Shown piece after piece: positions 19,719-28,957 of a DNA stretch of 64,000 bases. Position numbers and translations under genes: made by a program. Each line of letters starts with the position of its first letter. The first letter of the stretch is position 1. The notes under the pieces were generated by a model that was not told the origin of the DNA, made no database searches, and saw only the letters and a program-made list of their open reading frames with translations. The DNA comes from Gracilaria gracilis (lineage: Eukaryota > Rhodophyta > Florideophyceae > Gracilariales > Gracilariaceae). The DNA lies in the NCBI GenBank assembly GCA_030374805.1, contig JARGSG010000105.1, positions 1 through 64,000 on the forward strand. Direction: 5' to 3'.

Positions 19719-22106
19719 TCAGCGGCCGTCGCGCCCTGCGCTGTCGCCGTGGCGCGGCTCCACTGCCTGCACCGCCTGCAGCGGCAGCGGCGGTGCCGCT
19801 GCCGCTGCCGCCGCCGCCGCCGCCGCCGCCGCCGTCATATCGTCGCCGCCCTCCATGGGCGCCCCGCCCAGCATCACCTCCTCCACCACTACCACGCCGC
19901 CCATTGCTTCCCCATCCCCCGCCCCCACGCCCTCCCCCACGCCCTCCCCCACGCCCACGCCCACGCTCACGCCCTCCGCCTCGGCCTCGGCCTCGGCCTC
20001 GCCTTCGCCTTCGCCTTCGCCTTCGCCGCCTCCTTCGCCGCCTCCTTCGCCGCCTCCTTCGCCGCCTCCTTCGCCGCCCTCACCCCCGGCCGCCGCCGCA
20101 GCCGCAGCTGCCGCCAGCGTCACGTGCTCGTCGCTGCACCCCACCACCGCCTCTGCCTCCGCCGCCGCCGCCGCCGCTGCTGCTGCTGCTGCCACCTCCG
20201 CCGCCGCAGCCTCGGTCGCAGCCGCCTCGGTCGCCCCCGCTTCCATCGCCACGCGCTCGTCGCCGCCGCCCACTTCCACCCCGCCAAACACGCCCTTCAC
20301 GTCCGGCACCACGTTGGCAGCGCGCTCCACCTCCGACTCGCGCCGCTCGCCGTCGTCGCGCAGCGTGTAGCCCAGCAACCTCAGCCCGCCGCTGTCGCTC
20401 TGTCTCATCCTCCTCACGCTCAGCGCCTCCCCCATCAGCTCGCTCTCCACCTTGGCCACCTGCCACTCCTCGCCCACCACCCCGAGCATCAGCGTCGCCA
20501 CCTCACTGCCGTCGTTCCGGTACGACACGCACTCCACCTGCACGCCTGCGCGCCGCTTGGCGAGCAGCTTGCGCACCCCGTCCACGCTCTCCTCGATCTC
20601 CACGCGCAGAACGCTCGCCGTCTTGCCTTCGTCCACTCTAGCCGCCGTCCATTCCACCACGTTCAGCTCCTCCGTCGTGCAGTCGCTCACGTCTTTTACG
20701 TCGAACCCGCCTTCTACAACGCTCGCGATCACGCTCTCACGAGACCGCTCGCTGTTGCACGCCACCCCAATTATCGCGCGCCACGAGCTGCCCACGTACC
20801 GCACGCGCTTCATTTGCACTGCGCCTAGCGCCACCATCAAGTCCTCCAGCCAAAGTCCGTTCACGCGTGCCGAAACCTGCAGAACGCACTCGCTGCCATC
20901 CACGCATTCGGCCAAGTCTGCCACCCGCCTCATCTGCGCAAAGTCGCGCAGAGGCCAGTCGCCTACACACAGCAGTCGCCCGTGCACTAGAGAGTGGCTC
21001 GTGGCGTATCGCACCGCCCCAGCCACTGCCATTGCGCCCTCGGGCTGTAGCATTGCGTCGCAGTCGTCGAACACAGCCTTCACTGCGCCGCACATGTCGG
21101 CGTAGCTCACCTTCACCACTTCGTTTACGAACGCTCTCCAGTCCTCGTTCATCCTCACTCCCTCCTTCACAACCGCGATCAGCTTAACGCCGCGTCCCAG
21201 CCTGTGCAAAACCGCCGCCAGCCCCGCGAATAGCGGCGCATTGCCACCTCTCACGAAAATGGCGTGTGCGTGAGCGCACTGCTGTAGAAGTTCCAGCCCC
21301 AGAGTAGCGTAGCCGGCGACAGCATGATCCAGCCCATCGCGCAGAACGGCCGCCACTTCCACCAGAGTGCGGTTTTGTTCGGCGGCCAGCCGCTGCGCCA
21401 CGTCTACGTTGTCGTCCGGCACGTGAAGCAGCTTGGCATCGACGGCCGTCAGCTGCCGTCGCCTAGCAACGGGTACACAGTTCTTGACCAACACGCCGCA
21501 CGGCTTTGCGTGCTGCTGTGCCGCAATCGCCACGGGCAGCGCGTCTGCGCCGCGGCACATGACGCCGCCTTTCGCAATGGGCGTGTTGGAGATGTGATTG
21601 TACGCGGCGCGAAACACTGGCGAGCCGCCCTTTTGCAGATCCTCGCGCTTGATGAACACGGCGCATGCGATGCGCTGCGACAGCGCGTTCATCAGGTCGC
21701 ATGGCGTTCGCACCGCGGCGCGAAAGGTCGTAGACACCATCGCGGTCTCCAGTAGCACGTCCGCCGTCTGGAACGGCTTCGGCGCCACTGCCGGTAGCGC
21801 GCCGCTGATGACGCCGCTCGAACGCGGCGTGTTGGACAGTCGGGGACGCTTCTGACGCGGCTGCGCGCCAGTGCTGAACTTGGAGTACTCCTCGGCATGA
21901 CGGCGGCGCATGTGTTGAATGAAGTTGCTGGTGACATTCTTCTGCCCCTTGATGGTGGCTCCGCAGTGGCGGCAAGCGGCTTCGACGTATCCATGAGCCT
22001 GGTCGACCTTGTACGTAGACACATCAAAGTGCTCCACGATGATTCGCGGCGGCTTGACGGGCGGTAACACGCGCGGCTTGGGCGCTTCGGTCGGAATGTT
22101 AGCCAT
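19719..22106 (-). CDS. BED zinc finger fused to a pseudo-threonine-dehydratase with ACT-like domains
   Basis: 795 residues from ATG 22106 (MANIPTEAPK), chosen because all homology lies after it; the open frame runs back to 22859 without support. Residues 41-74 are a BED-type finger (Cys45, Cys48, His65, His70), followed by a basic patch (RQKRPR). Residues about 115-375 follow biosynthetic threonine dehydratase (IlvA) closely: FIKREDLQ, VAGYATLGLELLQQ, VKLIAV, QPEGAMAVAG. Two ACT-like regulatory domains follow (about 390-490, with GFDVKDVSDCTTEELNV, and about 495-585). The active site is gone: the PLP lysine of SFKLRGAY is Val164 (SPVFRAAY), the SAGNHAQG loop is RGADALPV and the glycine loop is GGNAPL. 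The tail (586-795) is low-complexity Ala/Gly/Glu. Inferred role: a DNA-binding regulator using a dead amino-acid enzyme as sensor. Confidence 0.85.
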   Translation of the reverse strand: MANIPTEAPKPRVLPPVKPPRIIVEHFDVSTYKVDQAHGYVEAACRHCGATIKGQKNVTSNFIQHMRRRHAEEYSKFSTGAQPRQKRPRLSNTPRSSGVISGALPAVAPKPFQTADVLLETAMVSTTFRAAVRTPCDLMNALSQRIACAVFIKREDLQKGGSPVFRAAYNHISNTPIAKGGVMCRGADALPVAIAAQQHAKPCGVLVKNCVPVARRRQLTAVDAKLLHVPDDNVDVAQRLAAEQNRTLVEVAAVLRDGLDHAVAGYATLGLELLQQCAHAHAIFVRGGNAPLFAGLAAVLHRLGRGVKLIAVVKEGVRMNEDWRAFVNEVVKVSYADMCGAVKAVFDDCDAMLQPEGAMAVAGAVRYATSHSLVHGRLLCVGDWPLRDFAQMRRVADLAECVDGSECVLQVSARVNGLWLEDLMVALGAVQMKRVRYVGSSWRAIIGVACNSERSRESVIASVVEGGFDVKDVSDCTTEELNVVEWTAARVDEGKTASVLRVEIEESVDGVRKLLAKRRAGVQVECVSYRNDGSEVATLMLGVVGEEWQVAKVESELMGEALSVRRMRQSDSGGLRLLGYTLRDDGERRESEVERAANVVPDVKGVFGGVEVGGGDERVAMEAGATEAAATEAAAAEVAAAAAAAAAAAEAEAVVGCSDEHVTLAAAAAAAAAGGEGGEGGGEGGGEGGGEGGGEGEGEGEGEAEAEAEAEGVSVGVGVGEGVGEGVGAGDGEAMGGVVVVEEVMLGGAPMEGGDDMTAAAAAAAAAAAAAPPLPLQAVQAVEPRHGDSAGRDGR

Positions 22107-22445
22107 CGTGTCACTTTGCGCGATGTAATGGGATGAATTGGCCGGACGAAGACGTAATGGGTCACAATACGGGCGCGATCGATCGCGGAGAGACCGAGCG
22201 ACACACAGCGGCGGCGGCGAATTACTCGCCGCTTTACGAATTTGACGGCGCCGTTTAATTGTGCGCTGTACTGTAGCATGACGCGTGTGTGGGCGCGTGC
22301 TGCTGCGCGCGCCAATGATCGCCGGCACTTCCACCTGACTCTGTTGGTCCGTCAGGCCGCGGGCACGACCCCGCAAGCGCCACCGCCGCTTCCCGCGCCG
22401 CCTTTGCCATCGTCTCCGCCCGCGCCGTCGCCCCGCGTGTGCATC
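22107..22445. promoter_or_regulatory. Divergent promoter with palindromes
   Basis: A 339-bp spacer between the BED/IlvA-like gene (minus) and the WD40 gene (plus). It holds the perfect 14-bp palindrome CGCGATCGATCGCG at 22174-22187 and an inverted repeat GCGGCGA-N5-TCGCCGC at 22214-22232. No TATA box stands out. If the WD40 gene starts at 22242 instead, the spacer is 135 bp but keeps both sites. Confidence 0.5.
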
Positions 22446-24035
22446 ATGCCCGACTTCGCCAAGAGCCCCGTACAGACGCTCACCTTGGCGCCGAGGAGCA
22501 ATCTGCTTGCCGCCCAAACTTCGCCCGATTCCTTTTCCCTGGCGCAAATCACCGCGCCCACTACCTCCCCGCAAGCCTTCCAGCCGCGCGATTCCTTCTC
22601 TGCTCCGTCGCTCACTTCCCTGTGTCTGGCTTCCGAGCATGTGCTTTATCATGCGGATGCCAGAGGCGCGTTCCACCGACATGCTGTAGCGGACACTCCT
22701 TCGCTTCAGTATAGTGTTGATGCCGCGCATACCGGCCACGAACTTACCTCCATCACGACCACGTCGCCTGATTCCGTGGTCGTCACTGCCGGAAAGGATG
22801 GTGCCGTGCGCTGTTGGGACCCTGAAACACGCCAATGTACCGCCAAGTTGACCGGTCACCGATACGAAGTGCGCTCGGTCGCCGTTTCAGCTTCTTCCGA
22901 TGTGGATGACAGCCCAGTCACCATCGTCGCGTCAGGCGGACGAGATAAAACAATACGCTTGTGGGATGTTCGCGCGCACTCTTCAAAACCGCTGCATACC
23001 TTCGAGGGACATTCGAGCTGGGTCCATAGCGTTGCCTTGACTGCCAATCCCACGCCCTTGCTTGTGTCGTGCGCGGGTGATAAGACCGTCCGCGTGTGGG
23101 ATCTTGTGGCCATGAAAGAACGCTCAGTCTTCAGGGGTCATGAGTACCGTGTTTGGAGTGTTGCCATATCTCCAGATGGCCGCTTTGCTGCCAGTGGCAG
23201 TACTGACGCAACAGTTCGGCTTTGGAAGCTTGGCGAAGACGAAGGGAAGTGCCATGTGCTGGAGGGACATAGGGATAGCGTATTATCGGTCGCAGCACTA
23301 ACACCGGCTTGCGTTATTTCTGGCTGCGAAGATGGAAGTCTCTTCAGGTGGGACTGCCGTGGTCTCCTGAACGTGCCTTCGGACGCAAATCTTCTATACC
23401 CAAAGAGCGGGCTTTCAAGTACCAAGCCCAGACAAGACGTCAGCGGCGAAAAATATCTAGTCGAGAATAAGAGCGTCGGGGAAACCGTCACGGACGAAGC
23501 CAATTTGTTGATCCACACCGAACCTGAGTTAAGACGTTCTTCTCCAAGCACACCGAAGCATTTCGAGAGCGACGCTCTGACCTCTCCAAAACCTGTGGAG
23601 ACTTCAAATTCTTCTAGCACTACTCTCACTAGCCAAGAGACCGACTCTCTGAAGACAGCCGTTGCAACTCCGCCCCAGAAGGATCCTAGGTTTGATAGGT
23701 CTGCTGCTGAATTAGTGAATGCATTGAAGCGGATACAGACATTGGAAAAATCCCTTCAGCGAGCAGAGCATGACTTGGGGATGAAGGAAACTCAGATCGT
23801 GCAGTTGAACAAATCTGTCGCGGAGAAAGATTTGTTCATTTCACGCTTGCAAGGGGAACTCGGTACTTCTAAAAGACTGCTCCAAGCTGCAAACGTACGA
23901 AACCTCCTCGACCAGAATCCTCGAAAGGCGGATATCTCGCTCGATTATCAGGAACCGGTGAATAAGATTGGAGCGGTGACGGACCAACTTACCGCTCTCA
24001 AAGCAAGGCTGGATGCCATGATTGCTACTAACTAA
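22446..24035 (+). CDS. WD40 beta-propeller protein with C-terminal coiled coil
   Basis: 529 residues from ATG 22446 (MPDFAKSPVQ); in-frame ATGs at 22242 and 22278 would add up to 68 low-complexity Arg/Pro residues. Residues about 1-310 form a propeller with at least five clear WD repeats (GAVRCWDPET, KTIRLWDVRA, KTVRVWDLVA, ATVRLWKLGE, GSLFRWDCRG) preceded by GH motifs, and weaker blades at the N-terminus. A Ser/Thr/Lys-rich linker follows (about 320-415), then a coiled coil (about 415-480, ALKRIQTLEKSLQRAEHDLG) with further helix to the C-terminus. WD40 plus coiled coil suggests a scaffold in a complex, for example in trafficking or autophagy; the exact family is not recognised. It shares a short divergent promoter with the BED/IlvA-like gene. 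Confidence 0.8.
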   Translation: MPDFAKSPVQTLTLAPRSNLLAAQTSPDSFSLAQITAPTTSPQAFQPRDSFSAPSLTSLCLASEHVLYHADARGAFHRHAVADTPSLQYSVDAAHTGHELTSITTTSPDSVVVTAGKDGAVRCWDPETRQCTAKLTGHRYEVRSVAVSASSDVDDSPVTIVASGGRDKTIRLWDVRAHSSKPLHTFEGHSSWVHSVALTANPTPLLVSCAGDKTVRVWDLVAMKERSVFRGHEYRVWSVAISPDGRFAASGSTDATVRLWKLGEDEGKCHVLEGHRDSVLSVAALTPACVISGCEDGSLFRWDCRGLLNVPSDANLLYPKSGLSSTKPRQDVSGEKYLVENKSVGETVTDEANLLIHTEPELRRSSPSTPKHFESDALTSPKPVETSNSSSTTLTSQETDSLKTAVATPPQKDPRFDRSAAELVNALKRIQTLEKSLQRAEHDLGMKETQIVQLNKSVAEKDLFISRLQGELGTSKRLLQAANVRNLLDQNPRKADISLDYQEPVNKIGAVTDQLTALKARLDAMIATN

Positions 24036-25804
24036 TACAAGGGCAACCCTGTTCTTTTGTGGACTAACTCGCTAATTCTTGCTTTACCACAACTAAGGCC
24101 TTCATAGACAGTAGCAGAATAACCACCCCAACAAACACCTAGGCACCATCGTGTAAACTAGAAAGATACCATCCAAACTGTACCCACGTTGTTGTTCTAT
24201 CTCAGCTTTTGCTTGGCTGCGCCAAACTGTGTCTTAACACTCATCCATGAATTGGAACACAGTTCAAACCTCAGGGATATCAATCTTAATTCCCTTCTTC
24301 AAATGGACGGGGAAGCACAGGAAATACTTTCGGACAAAACACGACTTCGTGCGATGAAAAAGTCACCCGTCTTCTTCATGGTGCCCGCAGCCTGACCCTT
24401 TGCATACTGCATGGATAGGCCAAGTCGAGGGAGACAAATAATCATGACCACTTCTTTTGCCGAAGTCGTTATTGTATTGCGCTTACCCGTAGTGTGCTTT
24501 CGTACTCGAATCTATCCTCTGCAGTTTAGGGTAGACAACATAATCTTCTCTAAGCTTCTCTTCTTCTTTAATTTGAGAAACGTTCCTTACGTTCTCGTAT
24601 CGCATGGGGTTTGTCAAGGGGTTTAACGAAGCGCCCTTCAGGGTCGTGCATTCCGCCCGTCGTCGCGAGCGGCCTCCTCGCGACGAGCGAGAATTGGGTG
24701 AGAGCCAGATGGTACCGCAGTCGGGTCTGATGTGGAAAACTGCCTCCATGTCAGAAATGAGCAGCTCCTAAGATTCTCCCATAGAGACTTCAACGAAGTC
24801 TCATATGCTCATATATTCTAGATGGAATTAATCTAGGATACCCACAATATACAACAGCAACAACAACAACATCCTAGGTCGCTACAGTACTTTAAACTTC
24901 ATACATCTACAACCGCTTCTCTAGCTAACAGACATCTAGCCTGTCTCCCCTAATACAGAGTACTGTGTTGTTCAATGTGCCCTCTGACGTAATGAGCAAG
25001 AAAGAAAGGATTTCTACATCGCAACCGAAAAGACCAAATCCTGATACCTCTCATATGCTAAAAACTCCAAGGTGGGATCCATATCGGCATTAATTTGCAG
25101 GCAAAAAACGTTGAACCCGCCCCGCTGCGAGCGCAGGCTCCGAATGATGAGTTGATCCATCCTCATGGAAGAAGAAGAGCAGTGGTGATAATTCGGATTT
25201 GAAGCTATCATTGACATTTGTCGCGGCCAGAATGGAAGGTGTGGAGGAACTACTGTACAACGCAAACTTTTGAGGCGAGTATGACGTTTTAAACGTCATT
25301 CTTGTCAGCATCTTAAGCTTGTTGTTGTTCAAAACCAGTTTTCCAATATCTGATATTTCTCCACGGAGAAGAGAGATACCCTCAGAATGAATGCAAAAAG
25401 CACGTGAAAGAGTAAAAAGTTACTTGTTCTTTGGGGTTCTTACTTTCCAAACAAAAATGTCAGTCGCCACGGTGAGGTAGTTCTGAGGCTCGCAACCTTT
25501 CTGGCTTTGTTCGACAGTGTGGGTGGTTTACGGAATTAGTTCGGACTATTTCATCGAGCAGTACCGGGCAAGTTCATAACCTGCTTTGATTCCAACCATC
25601 TCTGGTTCCCTATGTTCCTCAACTAATGGTTTTTCTGGAACTGTGTTAATCACAGACTCTCGGAACAGCTCCTGGATATCGTTTCCCAGTGAATAAGGCT
25701 TTTTCCTAGTTAGACCGTGGCGGCCAACGAAACCGAACTGAACTGATACGAAGAATACACTCATATAACTTCAAAGCAGTGTTTAACAATCCACTACATC
25801 TCAC
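24036..25804. other. Intergenic with retroelement tails
   Basis: No gene. The part 24553-24620 reads CTTCTCTTCTTCTTTAATTT and then TCGTATCGCATGGGGTTTG, the 3' end of the same element family found at 33147 and 60873 (minus orientation). CAA-type tracts lie near 24848-24872 and 25318-25330. Minus-strand frames up to 83 codons have no motif. Confidence 0.45.
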
Positions 25805-27808
25805 ATGGCGCCCAGGAGCAGAAAAAATGAGGCACAGGTTACTCTGGAAGACAGACTAGGTCCTGACGTGCTCAAGAAATTGGAAACCATGGCCGGCGAG
25901 TTCGTTCGCTTTGAACGAGGACAGTTTGGATTTTTCATTGATCCTGCGAGGTATGCTGTAAGACAGAGACAAGTTGGTCCTCTGGGCAGAGGCCGTCGGA
26001 GGAAGGTCGTCGCGGGGGTTGACAAAGACGGAAACATCATAACTGCATGGATTGGAGTCGATAACAGGAATAAAGGCACAAAGACAGATGGTGGAGAGCT
26101 TGTCAACATCCCCGATGGATATGGCGACGGAACTGGACAAGGCGGAACTGGACAAGGCGGAACAGGGAAGGGGAAAGGCGGCGGCAAGGGCAAGGGTGGC
26201 GGTTCTGGTGGGGGTGGTGGTAGTGGTGATGGTAGTGGTGACGGAAGTGGAAGCGGGGGTGGGGGTTCTGGTGGTGGGTCTGGGAGCCCTGGAAGTAACG
26301 AGGGAAAAGGAGATCAGGATTCTCCCGGAAGCGGAAATAGTGCGGCCAAACCCGGTGCCAAACCTCCTTCCAGTGCCGCTGAAGTGGCAAAGCAAGCCGC
26401 GGAAAGACGAGCCCTTGCCGGAATCAGTGCCTCTGGCAAGACAGAGGGAGAAGCCGAGGCCCAAAAGGAGGCGGATAAACCATCAGGGCCACCGGTACCA
26501 AAACCGCCAGTAGGAAATCTTCAAGCAAAAGCCAATGAAGCAAGAGGACGTAAGAAGAAGCCATTGCATTGGGCGAAAGTTCCTAAGAATCTTCTGAAGG
26601 GTACTATTTGGACTACCCTGGAGGACGGTTCTATCCCCTTGAAAGAAGATGAAATTGATGAGTTGTTCGGTGTCGATGTGGCTCCCCAGTTTATTGCCGA
26701 AGCAGAAGCTGCAAAGCCTGAAGTGCTGCCGCATAAGCGAAAACATAATGTTAACATCATTCTCGCCAATTTGAAAATGTCGGCAGAACAGATCAAAGAC
26801 GTCGTCAGGGTTCCAACCTACAAGGAACTGGAGTCAGGAAAACTGCAAGCCTTGTTGATGATATGCCCAACCCAGGAAGAGGAACAGCTCTTAATGCAAA
26901 ACCAGAACATTATGGACGAAGTGGACAAAACAGATAGGTTCATGATGGAATTAGCACAACTCCCGGGTCTGCGGGGGAAAGTGTTGTGTGGACTGTCTGC
27001 CAAGACGTTCAATGAGGAAGCTGTCGAATTGATCAGAAACATGGACACGTTCGCTATGATTCCTGTCGAGATTCAGAACTCTCCGAAGCTAAACAAGATT
27101 CTAGAAGTGATCCTGGCATTAGGAAATTTCCTGAACTCTGGAACTGGTCGGGGAGGTGCACATGGATTCAAATTAGAAGCTCTTGCAATGCTCGCAACTG
27201 TGAAGGACTCGAAAGGTGATAGTCTGCTTGAATATCTTGTTAAGATTTTGAAAGAGGATTATCCGAATGTGGTTCCACTAGACGACATGCCAACTCTAGA
27301 GAAAAGTGCTACCATTTCACTGGATGCTATCGGAGAAAACACTCAGGCCTTGTTAGACAGTGTCACGAACGTTGCGGAGCAAATCAAACAAATAGGCGAC
27401 GATCCGTCTATGGCTAACTTCAAATCCGAAATGGTTGCTTTTTCCGAGGAAGCAAATAAGGTGAGGGAGGAAATTGTTTCACTTCGAGCACTCATGATGG
27501 AGAAACTCCAGATGATGATGGCACATTTTGGTGAGCGAAACAAAGCTTCGAGAGGCCGCCAGGAGGACGTTCTGCGAATGCTAAGGGCGTTCTGCGATGA
27601 GCTCTTGGCGGGAATTGTTCTTTACGATGAAAAATTTGAAAGGAAGGCGAAGAAGGCAGCCAAAGCTAAAAGCGCAGCAGGCGGCGATATCGCCAATGCT
27701 GGTTCAGATACTGACAACGTCACAGCACCGTTGCCTGATTCCCCCCAAGAGGGCCCCAACGCGTCGGCAAAGAGACTGTCGAATGCGATGGGAAGCAACG
27801 AGGCTTAA
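25805..27808 (+). CDS. Formin (FH2 domain) with Gly-rich linker instead of FH1
   Basis: 667 residues. FH2 domains nucleate and processively cap actin filaments at barbed ends. The N-terminal 100 residues (LEDRLGPDVLKKLETMAGEF) are not recognised. Residues about 105-165 are almost only Gly, Ser, Asp and Lys. The FH2 domain spans about 250-640: it opens with KKPLHWAKV (Trp256, lasso), and has NIILANLKMS in the knob region, ICPTQEEEQ, and the conserved GNFLNSGTGRGGAHGFKLEAL. No poly-Pro FH1 is present, so the usual profilin-actin delivery arm is missing; the glycine linker takes its place. No PTEN-C2, GBD/FH3 or DAD motif was seen. Single exon. Fold call is firm, cellular role open. Confidence 0.88.
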   Translation: MAPRSRKNEAQVTLEDRLGPDVLKKLETMAGEFVRFERGQFGFFIDPARYAVRQRQVGPLGRGRRRKVVAGVDKDGNIITAWIGVDNRNKGTKTDGGELVNIPDGYGDGTGQGGTGQGGTGKGKGGGKGKGGGSGGGGGSGDGSGDGSGSGGGGSGGGSGSPGSNEGKGDQDSPGSGNSAAKPGAKPPSSAAEVAKQAAERRALAGISASGKTEGEAEAQKEADKPSGPPVPKPPVGNLQAKANEARGRKKKPLHWAKVPKNLLKGTIWTTLEDGSIPLKEDEIDELFGVDVAPQFIAEAEAAKPEVLPHKRKHNVNIILANLKMSAEQIKDVVRVPTYKELESGKLQALLMICPTQEEEQLLMQNQNIMDEVDKTDRFMMELAQLPGLRGKVLCGLSAKTFNEEAVELIRNMDTFAMIPVEIQNSPKLNKILEVILALGNFLNSGTGRGGAHGFKLEALAMLATVKDSKGDSLLEYLVKILKEDYPNVVPLDDMPTLEKSATISLDAIGENTQALLDSVTNVAEQIKQIGDDPSMANFKSEMVAFSEEANKVREEIVSLRALMMEKLQMMMAHFGERNKASRGRQEDVLRMLRAFCDELLAGIVLYDEKFERKAKKAAKAKSAAGGDIANAGSDTDNVTAPLPDSPQEGPNASAKRLSNAMGSNEA

Positions 27809-28957
27809 ATTCGCGAACCCGAATTGGGCGATGTTTATCGAGATAAACTCACTATCACTGACGCGGCGTCAGTGACGCCCCACAGAACTGTACACGGCAC
27901 TACTTGGGAAGCATTTTTATAAATACACGTAGATATGTCTTTCGTAGCTGGCCTCTACGAGACGCCTTGGCCTTCATCCCTACAAAAACAGACTGTCTTC
28001 ATCTCTAACAGAATAAGTATGATGATGATGATGATGACGCTGGAACACTATAGTATAGCGTTGGAAACATTCTCTCATTAGATTCGAAACAGTTACCGTT
28101 CATCCCTCACTCATAAGCCGATAGCGTTGTCGGTACTTTCAGGTTCGCTTATAGTAGTTAACTAAGTCCACGAAACCGGCCCATTGCGGACACAATCCCC
28201 CCGATATGGGAAACTGTGCTAGCTCCGTTTGCTTCATAAACGTCGAAAGCCCGACTGCGTTACGAACCGGCGCCCATTTGTAGAACATCCCACCACAAAC
28301 GATAAAGTGTTGGAAAGCTCTGGATTTCTTCTTCTGTTCATTGCCATCCAGACTGCTTGTTTTTGATGGTGCTGAGTCGAAATCCAAAACCATCGAAGCA
28401 TGGATTTGCTCGAGCGAAGGAAACAAAAGAGTCAGGTTCATTGTGGTGCAGTGAACGAACTGTATACATACATGGGCGGGGTCCAAATTGCCAAAAACTT
28501 ATGATAGAGCGTCCTCTGCATCACAATCAACCGTCTAATCCGGCTACAGGTCTCTTGATAACCTTATGTAGTTGTGCTGGAAACTGCATCTTTGATCAAC
28601 GCGAACCTCGTCACTTCGTTCACAGCTCTTCATAATCGAAGTAGAATCCGGAATAACTCAACAGCATTCCCTCGGAGATGAGAACAGAGGTTCTAAGTTG
28701 CGCCGAGAAAATTCTGCACACCCGACGGCATTGCTCGGTGTTTCCGTCTCTGGTTAACCCTCTTAACCTCTTAACGGCTGTCGAGAACTGAGATGCGGCT
28801 AATACTTCAAAAAACAATCAAGCGAATCCTGCTTCCCGCTCGTCAGTTCTTGCAGAAAACCGTCCTGTATTACAAAAGGTTGCTTATGCGTTAATCTGTA
28901 CAATGTTGAACCTCTAGTCTTTCGTATCAAGTTGTGCGTCTTATTAGGGACCCTTCA
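27809..28957. other. Intergenic between convergent genes
   Basis: No gene supported. A GAT trinucleotide run lies at about 28020-28037. The minus frame 28486-28139 (115 codons) has no motif. CCCTCTTAACC strings appear near 28757. Confidence 0.45.

Noticed and set aside
19085-20828. Very long plus-strand frames (up to 518 codons) over the phosphatase and BED/IlvA-like genes
   Set aside because: Low-complexity Arg/Pro and Ala/His translations antisense to two convincing proteins; made by GC-rich triplet repeats.
22107-22859. Upstream extension of the BED/IlvA-like frame by 251 codons
   Set aside because: Translates to Gly/Arg-rich text, runs antisense to the WD40 coding sequence and shows no homology; the ATG at 22106 is preferred.
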